In this document: positions 1 to 6,675 of the stretch, in pieces
Layout: every line of letters begins with the position of its first letter
Numbering within the stretch: the first letter of the stretch is position 1
Assembly (NCBI GenBank): GCA_910580075.1
Contig: CAJTVR010000044.1
Coordinates: 4,587 to 19,936 of the forward strand
DNA from: an uncultured Eubacterium sp.
GTDB taxonomy: Bacteria > Bacillota > Clostridia > Lachnospirales > Lachnospiraceae
DNA length: 15,350 nt
Direction of reading: 5' to 3'
The notes under the pieces: generated by a model
Databases searched by the model: none
The model's input: the letters and a program-made list of their open reading frames with translations, nothing else
What the model was told of the DNA's origin: nothing
Made by a program: the position numbers and the translations under genes

Positions 1-1
1 G

Positions 2-523
2 CCACTGAAATGCCTGGAAGGCAGGGATACGAGACCGACAACGGACCGTATAAAAGAAACACTGTTTAATATCATCCAGCCGGACCTCCCTGAAAGCAGA
101 TTTCTGGATCTGTTTGCAGGAAGCGGCCAGATTGGACTAGAAGCATTAAGCAGGGGAGCACAGTGGTCTGTATTTGCAGAGAATAATAAAAAAGCGTGTG
201 CCTGTATAGAAGACAATATCCGGTTTACACGGTTTGGTGACAGAGCAAAGCTGCTTTGTATGGATGCCATGCATGCGCTGCGTATTCTGGAGGGAAAGGA
301 CGCTTTTGATTTTGTCTTTTTAGACCCTCCATACGCAAGTCATTATGAAAAAGAGATTTTAGCCTGTCTGGCATCCTCAAGCCTTTTAAAAGAAGGTGCC
401 AGAGTGATCGCAGAAGCGGCAAAGGATACAGATTTTTCTTATGTGCAGGAGTTTGGATTTACTGTGACAAAAGAAAAAATATATAAGACGAATAAACATG
501 TATTTATGGCAAAAGAGGGATGA
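2..523 (+). CDS. rsmD: 16S rRNA guanine-N2 methyltransferase RsmD (5' partial)
   Basis: The open frame runs in from the window edge without a start and stops at 521-523, giving 173 residues. RsmD methylates N2 of G966 (E. coli numbering) in 16S rRNA of the small subunit, using S-adenosylmethionine. Visible signatures are TRPTTDRIKETLFNI near the N-terminus, the SAM-binding LDLFAGSGQIGLEALSRGA, and the N6/N2-type methyltransferase motif LDPPY. RsmD proteins are usually about 180-190 residues, so probably only some 12 N-terminal residues are missing. coaD starts one base after the stop and its ribosome binding site lies inside the rsmD end, so the two are translationally coupled. The order rsmD-coaD-ylbJ matches ylbH-ylbI-ylbJ of Bacillus. 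Identification is secure; only the start is unseen. Confidence 0.95.
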   Translation, partial: PLKCLEGRDTRPTTDRIKETLFNIIQPDLPESRFLDLFAGSGQIGLEALSRGAQWSVFAENNKKACACIEDNIRFTRFGDRAKLLCMDAMHALRILEGKDAFDFVFLDPPYASHYEKEILACLASSSLLKEGARVIAEAAKDTDFSYVQEFGFTVTKEKIYKTNKHVFMAKEG

Positions 524-524
524 T

Positions 525-1010
525 ATGAGAAGAGCGATCTATCCGGGCAGTTTTGACCCGGTGACAAAGGGCCACCTTGATATTATTGAGCGTTCGTCCA
601 GGCTTGCAGATGAGCTTATTGTAAGCGTACTGAACAACAGTGCAAAAAATTCGTTGTTTTTCGTAGATGAACGTGTTAGTATGTTAAAGGAAATGACTTC
701 TTATCTTCCAAATGTAACAGTCGGATCCTTTGACGGGCTTTTAGCTGATTATGCAAAGCGTATGGATGCTGCGGTTATTATCCGGGGACTCCGGGCAGTG
801 ACCGATTTCGAATATGAACTGCAGATTGCACAGACAAATCATGAGTTATATCCTGATATAGAAACTGTCTTTCTGACTACCCGTCTGGAATATTCCTACT
901 TAAGTTCAACGATTGTAAAGGAAGTTGCCTCATATGGAGGGGATATCTCCCGTTTTGTGCCACAGCAGATTGTGGAGCGTATTTATGCGAAGTACGGTGT
1001 GGGAGACTGA
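525..1010 (+). CDS. coaD: phosphopantetheine adenylyltransferase
   Basis: This 161-residue protein transfers AMP from ATP to 4'-phosphopantetheine to make dephospho-CoA, the fourth step of CoA synthesis, in the cytoplasm. It opens with MRRAIYPGSFDPVTKGHLDI, which carries the T/HxGH nucleotidyltransferase signature (TKGH). It also has the family block RGLRAVTDFEYELQIAQTNH and the C-terminal YSYLSSTIVKEVASYGG. The length equals that of typical bacterial CoaD. An upstream in-frame ATG at 498 would add nine residues unlike any CoaD and overlap rsmD. The ATG at 525 is chosen because AGAGGGA at 514-520 is a well-placed ribosome binding site and the protein then begins at the conserved strand. It is co-transcribed with rsmD. 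Confidence 0.97.
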   Translation: MRRAIYPGSFDPVTKGHLDIIERSSRLADELIVSVLNNSAKNSLFFVDERVSMLKEMTSYLPNVTVGSFDGLLADYAKRMDAAVIIRGLRAVTDFEYELQIAQTNHELYPDIETVFLTTRLEYSYLSSTIVKEVASYGGDISRFVPQQIVERIYAKYGVGD

Positions 1011-1024
1011 GAAAAGACAGGCAG

Positions 1025-1058
1025 CTGTCAGCGGTCCGCCTGCATAACCTGCTGACAG
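1025..1058 (+). other. stem-loop between coaD and the coiled-coil gene
   Basis: CTGTCAGC (1025-1032) and GCTGACAG (1051-1058) are perfect inverted copies. GGT/ACC can extend the stem inward past a bulged T. Only a weak T-rich stretch follows, so it is not a clear intrinsic terminator. It may slow transcription or protect the 3' end of the rsmD-coaD message. A TATAAT at 1069-1074 follows directly, but no good -35 box sits 16-18 bp before it. Confidence 0.5.
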
Positions 1059-1095
1059 TTTCTGACTGTATAATTAAATATAAGGGGTGTTGCGC

Positions 1096-1728
1096 ATGAA
1101 CAGTAGTATAGACCAGATAATAGAAGAAATAGAAGATTATATTGAAAGCTGTAAATTCCAGCCGCTTTCAAGCACAAAAATAATCGTAAATAAAGATGAG
1201 ATACAGGAACTGATTGCGGATTTGCGTCATAAAACACCAGAAGAAGTGAAACGTTACCAGAAAATGATCAGTAACAAGGAGGCAATCTTAGCAGATGCCC
1301 AGGCAAAAGCAGATACGATTATTTCCCAGGCACAGATACAGAAAAACGAACTGATAAAAGAGCATCAGATTATGCAGCAGGCATATGCCCAGGCAAACGA
1401 AGTAGTTACAATTGCCCAGAAACAGGCGCAGGAGATTATGGATCAGGCTACAAATGATGCGAATGAAATACGTTTAGGCGCAATTGCTTATGCAGACAGC
1501 ATGTTAAAAGCAATTGAAGACCTCTTAGAAGGTTCCCAGAGTATATTTAAAACGAATTTTGCCCAGCTGAGTGCTTCGATGCAGAAAACATTGGAAATTG
1601 TCAGTGCAAACCGTGCAGAGCTGGCTCCAAGCGAAGTATTTCAGGAAGCCGGCGAAGAACAGATTCCGGATGAAGAGATGCTGCCAGAAGACCCGTCACA
1701 GGAATCTGTCCAGCAGCCGGGAATGTAA
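1096..1728 (+). CDS. coiled-coil protein of unknown function (often labelled ATPase subunit-like)
   Basis: A soluble 210-residue protein with no signal peptide or membrane segment. Residues about 50-150 are rich in Ala, Gln, Glu and Lys with a strong heptad character (stretches such as ILADAQAKADTIISQAQ), so a long alpha-helical coiled coil is expected. The N-terminal 45 residues form a separate short segment (SSIDQIIEEIEDYIESCKF), and the last 35 residues are acidic and Pro-rich, probably disordered. Such proteins get labels like V-type ATPase subunit H or DivIVA-like purely from the coiled coil; neither is shown here. The ATG at 1096 is preferred over GTG at 1087 because AAGGGG (1082-1087) then lies 8 bp upstream. 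Its place between coaD and ylbJ hints at a cell-envelope or division role, but that is inference only. Confidence 0.8.
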   Translation: MNSSIDQIIEEIEDYIESCKFQPLSSTKIIVNKDEIQELIADLRHKTPEEVKRYQKMISNKEAILADAQAKADTIISQAQIQKNELIKEHQIMQQAYAQANEVVTIAQKQAQEIMDQATNDANEIRLGAIAYADSMLKAIEDLLEGSQSIFKTNFAQLSASMQKTLEIVSANRAELAPSEVFQEAGEEQIPDEEMLPEDPSQESVQQPGM

Positions 1729-1789
1729 ATTCATTAATACAGCGGACTCTATCATCCGTCAGCTGCGGATTTGCTTCTGATTCGGCAGA

Positions 1790-2698
1790 TTACAGCAGGA
1801 AGGCTGCCAGCAGTGTACTGACTGAGGCCGTGGCCAGCCGGAATACCAGGTAAAAGGTCATGGATACAGGACATCCTTTTACCATGGAAGCAGTCTGGGC
1901 AAATCCGCTCAGGCCGCCGAATGCGGTAATTCCTATGATCATGGGATATTTCAAATCCATGGTATAGGAACTTTCTGCAATGACATGAATACCGTTTGTC
2001 ACTTCCGTAATCCCAGTCAGGCACATCAGCATCAGTTCATTGTTTCCGGAAAACCGCATGCACATCTGTGTCATCAGCGAAAAAAGCATAATATATCCGC
2101 CCAGTTTAAGCAGTGTTTCAAATCCATTCATAATTCCGGCATCGATAATTTGAAAATTCAAATTAGACTGTGATGCCGCATTTTTTTTTACAGGAAGCGC
2201 CTGTTCCCTGCGAAGCAGAAACAGCCCGCCAATAAGAGGCGGCAGATATAAAATGGCATAAGTGCTCCATGTCCTGTCAGGAAGGCCGAGGGATGAAATT
2301 AAAAGATAGCTGCTGACAAACACAGGACTGATGTTGTTGCACATTGCACACAGGATATCTGCTTCCCTGACCGTCAGTTTTCCTTCCCTCATAAGGTCTG
2401 CAGCCGTCTTGCTGCCAATTGGAAATCCAAATAAAAAACCGGCAATAATCGGATAAGCAGCCTGGGAATGCTGAAAAAACAGGCGGCGCAGCAGCGGACT
2501 GAAAACCCGTATTAAATCATCCAGATAACCGGACTGAATCAGGATATTTGAAAATATCGTAAATGGAAGCAGTGCAGGAAGGATATTTTCATACCATAAC
2601 ACTAGTCCGTTTGCAGCTGCAGTCACGCAGTCTTTTGGATAAATTAATATGAATAGAATAAACAGCATGACAATAAATATAGATAACTTTTTTTTCAT
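1790..2698 (-). CDS. ylbJ: YlbJ-like sporulation integral membrane protein
   Basis: A 302-residue, very hydrophobic protein with roughly eight membrane segments, the first at about residues 4-22. It resembles the YlbJ/nucleoside-recognition (Gate) family. Supporting motifs are LPALLPFTIFSNILIQSG in the second segment, GFLFGFPIGSK at about residue 90, and CNNISPVFVSSYLL after it, all typical YlbJ positions. YlbJ of Bacillus is expressed in the mother cell under sigma E and is needed for resistant spores; the transported substrate is not known. Here the protein is about 100 residues shorter than the Bacillus one. No convincing Shine-Dalgarno precedes the ATG at 2698, so the start is less sure. 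It lies 47 bp from and divergent to an M23 peptidase gene, and converges on the coiled-coil gene. The coaD-ylbJ neighbourhood supports the call. Confidence 0.85.
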   Translation of the reverse strand: MKKKLSIFIVMLFILFILIYPKDCVTAAANGLVLWYENILPALLPFTIFSNILIQSGYLDDLIRVFSPLLRRLFFQHSQAAYPIIAGFLFGFPIGSKTAADLMREGKLTVREADILCAMCNNISPVFVSSYLLISSLGLPDRTWSTYAILYLPPLIGGLFLLRREQALPVKKNAASQSNLNFQIIDAGIMNGFETLLKLGGYIMLFSLMTQMCMRFSGNNELMLMCLTGITEVTNGIHVIAESSYTMDLKYPMIIGITAFGGLSGFAQTASMVKGCPVSMTFYLVFRLATASVSTLLAAFLL

Positions 2699-2745
2699 GA
2701 CAGCACGTATTTTTTTTATTAGTATACGCGCACACGGGAGGAAAC

Positions 2746-3612
2746 ATGAATCAAAAACGGATCTTTTGCATTATGCTGCTGTTTATCACCGCAAGCCTGG
2801 ATATCTGCATGATGCAGTATTTAAAACACCATCATGGCGTCTTAAGAGAAAAATCACAGCTTGAAGACCGGGAAGAATCCCTGGCAGTGCTGCGGGCATT
2901 TGAACTTCCAAAAGATGTTTATAAAGAACTGGCCGGGGCGGATGAGACCGGGCTGGAAATCGGCGAAACGGCTGCACAAAACCTGCTGGCTTATCTGTTC
3001 TGCCAGACGACAGAAAAGCCAGTGCTGAAGCAGTGGCGCAGCCGGGAAAAGGAAGCAGACCCAAAGCTGTTTGCCGGGTTTACGAAAGCGGTGCAGAATC
3101 TTTTGTCAGATCTTGTGTATTTTCCGGTTCCGGAATCTTTAAACAACAGCAAAGCCGGAGTTTCTTACGAAAACAGCTGGCAGTCGGAACGGACATACGG
3201 AGGGGTGCGCGGACATGAAGGGTGTGATATTATGGCAGGGATTCAGCAGAGAGGATATTATCCAGTCATCAGTGCATCTGACGGCGTAGTAGAAAAAATG
3301 GGCTGGCTGCCTCAGGGCGGATACCGGATTGGAATCCGCAGCAGGTGCGGCGTGTATTTTTATTATGCACATCTGGCAGAATATGAAGAAACACTGGAAG
3401 AGGGCATAGAAGTTACAGCCGGACAGCTGCTTGGCTATATGGGAGATACCGGGTACAGCGAAATAGAAGGGACAACAGGTAATTTTCCGGTACATCTGCA
3501 TTTTGGGGTGTATCTGGATGATGAAGAGGGGAACGAAATCAGCTTTAACCCTTATTACCTGCTGGAGATTTTAAAGGATGATAAGCTCAAATATGAGTAC
3601 AGAACGCAGTAA
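2746..3612 (+). CDS. M23 family (LytM-type) peptidase with N-terminal membrane anchor
   Basis: This 288-residue protein probably cuts or binds peptidoglycan peptides outside the membrane. Residues about 4-22 form one hydrophobic segment (signal anchor), followed by a 120-residue linker region of no known family. The LytM/M23 domain spans roughly residues 135-275. Zinc and catalytic positions are intact: H157 and D161 in GHEGCD, H209 in YYAHL, and H250/H252 in HLHFG, so it should be an active metallopeptidase rather than a degenerate one. GGGAGG at 2736-2741 lies 4 bp before the ATG. It starts back-to-back with ylbJ, a sporulation gene; SpoIIQ-like M23 proteins work in engulfment, so a sporulation role is possible but unproven. 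No terminator is visible before ygiQ. Confidence 0.88.
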   Translation: MNQKRIFCIMLLFITASLDICMMQYLKHHHGVLREKSQLEDREESLAVLRAFELPKDVYKELAGADETGLEIGETAAQNLLAYLFCQTTEKPVLKQWRSREKEADPKLFAGFTKAVQNLLSDLVYFPVPESLNNSKAGVSYENSWQSERTYGGVRGHEGCDIMAGIQQRGYYPVISASDGVVEKMGWLPQGGYRIGIRSRCGVYFYYAHLAEYEETLEEGIEVTAGQLLGYMGDTGYSEIEGTTGNFPVHLHFGVYLDDEEGNEISFNPYYLLEILKDDKLKYEYRTQ

Positions 3613-3698
3613 AACACGCCGCTGCCACAGTCCGGACGATGTTTTCAGAGGCGTTACCGGAAAGAAAATAAGCATTCAAAAAACAGGGAGAATAGAAT

Positions 3699-5567
3699 AT
3701 GTCAGGATTTTTGCCAGTCAGTAAATCAGATATGGAGGAACGGGGAATTGAACAGCTGGATTTTGTATATGTGACTGGAGATGCATATGTAGATCATCCG
3801 TCATTTGGCCATGCTATTATCAGCAGGGTTTTGGAAGCACACGGTTATACAGTCGGTATCATTGCCCAGCCGGACTGGAAGAATCCGGACAGCATTACGG
3901 TACTGGGAGAACCGCGCCTTGGATTTCTGGTTACAGCAGGAAACATGGATTCCATGGTCTGTCATTACAGCGTTTCCAAAAAACGGCGCAGTACCGATGC
4001 TTATACGCCTGGCGGAGTGACCGGAAAGAGGCCGGATTATGCCACGGCTGTATACTGCGGGATGATCCGCAGCATCTATAAACAGGTTCCGGTTATTATC
4101 GGCGGTATTGAAGCATCGCTGCGCAGGCTCGGGCATTATGATTACTGGTCAGACAGGGTAAAACGCTCCCTGCTGCTTGATTCCGGCGCGGATTTAATCA
4201 GTTACGGCATGGGAGAGCGCAGCATTGTGGAAATCGCTGATGCTCTGGCGGCCGGCATTGCGGTTTCAGACATTACATTTATTGACGGTACGGTATTTAA
4301 AACAAAAGACCGGGAACTGGCTTCTTATGATGCAATAGAACTGCCGCCTTTTGAACAGATGAAGACGGATAAACGCGCCTATGCACAGAGCTTTTATATC
4401 CAGTACTGTAATACAGACCCGTTTAGCGGAAAACGCCTGTTTGAAACTTATAAATACGGGACTATGGTTGTGCAGAATCCGCCAGCGAAACCGTTAAGCC
4501 AGATAGAAATGGATGATATTTATGCGCTGCCGTATATGAGGGCTGCTCATCCTTCCTATGAGGCAGCAGGAGGCGTTCCGGCGATTTCCGAAGTAAAATT
4601 CAGCCTGGTCAGCAGCCGGGGCTGTTTTGGAGGATGCAGCTTCTGTGCCCTGACATTTCACCAGGGCCGGATTATCCAGAGCAGGAGTCATGATTCCATA
4701 ATCAAAGAAGCGAAGCTGCTGACGAAAGACCCGGATTTTAAAGGATATATCCATGATGTCGGCGGCCCGACTGCCAATTTTCGTCATCCGGCCTGTGAAA
4801 AACAGCTTACCAAGGGGGCATGTCCGAAGAAACAGTGCCTGTTTCCGGTACCATGCAAAAACCTGAAAATAGATCACCAGGATTATATCAGCCTGCTTAG
4901 AAAGCTGCGCAGCTTAGAAGGTGTGAAAAAAGTATTTATCCGCTCCGGCATCCGTTATGATTACCTGATTTACGATAAAGACCAGGAATTTCTGCGCGAA
5001 TTATGCATGCACCATGTCAGCGGACAGCTGAAAGTTGCCCCGGAGCATATTTCTAATGCGGTACTGCAAAGGCTCGGAAAACCATCTGTAGAAGTTTATC
5101 ATAAGTTTGTAAAGGCTTATGAAAAAATGAATCAGAAACTTGGCAAAAAGCAGTATCTCGTGCCATACCTGATGTCATCGCACCCTGGCTCTACGCTCAA
5201 AGAAGCCGTGGAACTGGCAGAATTTCTGCGGGATATAGGCTATCAGCCGCAGCAGGTACAGGATTTTTATCCGACCCCTTCTACGATATCTGCCTGTATG
5301 TATTATACTGGCTTAGACCCGCGCACGATGGAACCGGTATATACCGCAAACCGTCCGCATGAAAAAGCAATGCAGCGGGCGCTGATTCAGTACCGGAATC
5401 CGAAAAACTATAAGCTGGTGAAAGAGGCACTGATAACAGCCGGGCGGGAAGATTTAATCGGGAATGACAGAAACTGTCTGATTAAGCCGGAAAAGAGGAG
5501 GGATATCAGGGAAGCGGATACAAAGCAGAGGAAAAGAGCTGGAAACCGGAAATACAGGAAAAAATAG
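3699..5567 (+). CDS. ygiQ: YgiQ family radical SAM protein
   Basis: A 622-residue cytoplasmic protein of the YgiQ family. The family-specific N-terminus is present (GFLPVSKSDMEERGIEQLDF, then GDAYVDHPSFGHAIISRVLE and GIIAQPDW). The radical SAM [4Fe-4S] motif CxxxCxxC is at C309, C313 and C316 within SSRGCFGGCSFCALTFHQGR. Downstream GGPTANF and VAPEHIS blocks are also typical. The last 40 residues are Lys/Arg-rich and probably flexible. The family is widespread, but its reaction and substrate are not established, so only the iron-sulfur and SAM chemistry can be stated. GGGAG at about 3687-3691 serves as ribosome binding site. The 86 bp before it show no promoter, so it may be read through from the M23 gene. 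No intrinsic terminator follows; a large stem opens 28 bp after the stop codon. Confidence 0.95.
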   Translation: MSGFLPVSKSDMEERGIEQLDFVYVTGDAYVDHPSFGHAIISRVLEAHGYTVGIIAQPDWKNPDSITVLGEPRLGFLVTAGNMDSMVCHYSVSKKRRSTDAYTPGGVTGKRPDYATAVYCGMIRSIYKQVPVIIGGIEASLRRLGHYDYWSDRVKRSLLLDSGADLISYGMGERSIVEIADALAAGIAVSDITFIDGTVFKTKDRELASYDAIELPPFEQMKTDKRAYAQSFYIQYCNTDPFSGKRLFETYKYGTMVVQNPPAKPLSQIEMDDIYALPYMRAAHPSYEAAGGVPAISEVKFSLVSSRGCFGGCSFCALTFHQGRIIQSRSHDSIIKEAKLLTKDPDFKGYIHDVGGPTANFRHPACEKQLTKGACPKKQCLFPVPCKNLKIDHQDYISLLRKLRSLEGVKKVFIRSGIRYDYLIYDKDQEFLRELCMHHVSGQLKVAPEHISNAVLQRLGKPSVEVYHKFVKAYEKMNQKLGKKQYLVPYLMSSHPGSTLKEAVELAEFLRDIGYQPQQVQDFYPTPSTISACMYYTGLDPRTMEPVYTANRPHEKAMQRALIQYRNPKNYKLVKEALITAGREDLIGNDRNCLIKPEKRRDIREADTKQRKRAGNRKYRKK

Positions 5568-5583
5568 CGGGGTACAGGGTGTG

Positions 5584-5873
5584 GATTACCCGGACGCCGG
5601 GCGGAGAAACTTTTACCTTTTTCAGTTCCGCCTCCGAACAGTAAGAAATACTAAATTTTCTGCTTCCAGGCAGTGGCAGCGGACGGACCGGTGTCTGATG
5701 CCCTGGCGTTATTTCATGCTTCCAGCGGTGGCACAGACAGACACCTTTTGGGGCTTCAGGGGTCAGGAAAGCGGAAGGCAGAGAGCCCCAAATCCTGGAT
5801 ATGAGGCAGAAAATTAAGAATTTCTAACAGTTCTACGGAGTCACAGAAAAAGGAAAAAGTTTCTCCGCCCGGC
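5584..5873 (+). repeat. structured element A (candidate RNA or palindromic element)
   Basis: Helices that can be drawn directly: P1 5596-5623 with 5846-5873 (27 of 28 paired, one A.A); P2 5644-5663 with 5806-5825 (18 of 20, two A.A), extendable outward to 5636 and 5833; P3 GGTGTCTG 5690-5697 with CAGACACC 5738-5745; P4 inside it, TGCC/GGCA (5699-5702, 5730-5733) and CTGG/CCAG (5703-5706, 5722-5725); P5 TTTGGGGCT 5747-5755 with AGCCCCAAA 5784-5792. The single-stranded block GGCAGCGGACGGACC (5675-5689) is identical in element B. The order is P1 enclosing P2, which encloses P3/P4 and P5. It starts just after the ygiQ stop. Strand is taken from a U-G pair in element B and is only a weak preference. 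Confidence 0.75.
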
Positions 5874-5876
5874 TGT

Positions 5877-6173
5877 TAGCGGCAGAATTTAAAATATCAG
5901 TCTGTAAGCCGGATTTCAGATGAGGGCGAAAGCATATAGGATGTACATTAATTCAGCCACAGCTATCAGCACAGAGCGCCATGCAGAATATGAAATATCA
6001 GTCATCCTGCTGGCTCCCATATGCAGGCCGAAACCAGCAGGATGTGCGTATATTCTGCCCCAGCTATCCAGACAGAGTGCCATGCACAATTTCATGTGCC
6101 AGTCAGATTGCTGGTTTCCTGGTATGTTTCGGAGCAGCCAGGTGTATATTCAGCCGCAGCCAGCCGGACAGAG
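5877..6173 (+). repeat. three tandem repeats of about 100 bp, each palindromic
   Basis: Repeat starts are near 5877, 5978 and 6079. Shared anchors are GCAGAAT/GCACAAT at the start, a CAGTC block in the middle, and CAGCYATC-CAGACAGAG-type sequence at the end. Copy 1 has an outer stem GGCAGAATT 5881-5889 with AATTCAGCC 5950-5958 (one A.A mismatch). Copy 2 has a perfect outer stem GCAGAATAT 5983-5991 with ATATTCTGC 6050-6058, and a perfect inner stem CATCCTGCTGG 6003-6013 with CCAGCAGGATG 6034-6044. Copy 3 is the most diverged, and its end (GCCGGACAGAG) merges with the terminus of element B. No coding function is evident. Confidence 0.7.
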
Positions 6174-6450
6174 AAGCGGTTCCTTCTGATGTGACTCCGG
6201 AGAAAAGCTGGAAGTTCTTAGTATTCTGCCCGATACACAGGATTTGGGGCACACAGTCTGCCGCACGAAAGAACCTGGAAGCCCCAAAAGGCACCTGCCA
6301 GTGCCACTGCTGAAAGCATGCCTAAGCGTCAGGGCATCAGGTGCCGGTCCGTCCGCTGCCACAGCCTGAAAGCAGAATACTTAGAACTTCCTGCTTTTTG
6401 CAGGCGGAACATCAGAAGGAACCGCTTCTCTGTCCGGCGTCCGGGTAATC
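6163..6450 (-). repeat. structured element B, inverted diverged copy of element A
   Basis: Read on the minus strand it aligns to element A along its length, starting with the shared GATTACCCGGACGCCGG. Helices in plus coordinates: P1 6163-6192 with 6409-6438 (30 bp, perfect); P2 6210-6229 with 6372-6391 (19 of 20, one A.A on the minus strand at the place where A has one); P3 6290-6297 with 6338-6345; P5 6243-6250 with 6281-6288. P3 reads GGCACCTG/CAGGTGCC here but GGTGTCTG/CAGACACC in A: three pairs changed on both sides. Because its outer end is duplicated, 6163-6211 also pairs with 6452-6500 (48 of 49). Confidence 0.75.
6409..6449 (+). repeat. 41-bp direct repeat, copy 1
   Basis: Identical over 41 bp to 6471-6511, with a 62-bp period. 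It is the outer end of element B including its P1 arm. The intervening 21 bp (6450-6470) match the complement of element B's opposite end, so a tandem duplication of a 62-bp terminal segment explains the pattern. Confidence 0.95.
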
Positions 6451-6470
6451 CCCAGCTTTTCTCCGAAGTC

Positions 6471-6511
6471 ACATCAGAAGGAACCGCTTCTCTGTCCGGC
6501 GTCCGGGTAAT
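6471..6511 (+). repeat. 41-bp direct repeat, copy 2
   Basis: Exact second copy of 6409-6449. With 6452-6470 it gives element B an alternative, longer closing stem with 6163-6211. Confidence 0.95.
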
Positions 6512-6558
6512 GTCTTACTTTTGGCGGTTTTGTGTATGGAAAGAACAAAAGAAATCTG

Positions 6559-6587
6559 TTGAAATAAATGCAAAAGAATATTATAAT
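6559..6587 (+). promoter_or_regulatory. sigma-A promoter for the small membrane protein and alaS
   Basis: TTGAAA (6559-6564), a 17-bp spacer and TATAAT (6582-6587) form a near-consensus promoter. It lies 89 bp before the small gene and just downstream of the repeat locus, so that locus is not part of this leader. No T-box, which often controls alaS in Firmicutes, is seen in the leader 6594-6860. Confidence 0.85.
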
Positions 6588-6675
6588 TATTTTCATATGC
6601 TGAGGTTTGACGAATCCATGCAAAACCAGGCAAAATGAAATTTATAACAGAAAACCAGAACAGGAGGATTTTTTC

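Larger units (their letters stand above)
5582..6511. repeat. 930-bp non-coding locus of nested inverted and direct repeats
   Basis: This stretch between ygiQ and the next promoter has no frame with a ribosome binding site or protein-like composition; short frames on both strands simply follow the repeats. It consists of element A (+, 5584-5873), three tandem repeats of about 100 bp (5877-6173) and element B (-, 6163-6450) with a duplicated outer end (to 6511). A and B are diverged copies in inverted orientation, and each folds on its own. The region is richer in G and C than the AT-rich promoter DNA right after it. It could be the 3' untranslated part of the ygiQ message, one or two independent structured RNAs, or a cluster of palindromic mobile repeats. 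I do not recognise it as a known RNA or transposable element. Confidence 0.85.

Noticed and set aside
1069..1074. TATAAT ahead of the coiled-coil gene as an internal promoter.
   Set aside because: No acceptable -35 box lies 16-18 bp upstream, and the start would fall on the ribosome binding site.
5877..6173. CRISPR array or integron attC array.
   Set aside because: The units are about 100 bp, diverged and contiguous without unique spacers, and there is no cas or integrase gene.
6409..6511. AGGAACCGCT resembles the T-box core TGGNACCGCG and lies upstream of alaS.
   Set aside because: It matches 8 of 10 bases only, occurs in both direct copies and in inverted form at the other end of element B, and lies before the alaS promoter; no specifier stem or following terminator is seen.
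5581..6638. Several open frames of 60-110 codons on both strands within the repeat locus.
   Set aside because: They lack ribosome binding sites, are Pro/Arg/Cys/Ser-rich like translated repeats, overlap one another on both strands, and are explained by the inverted repeats.
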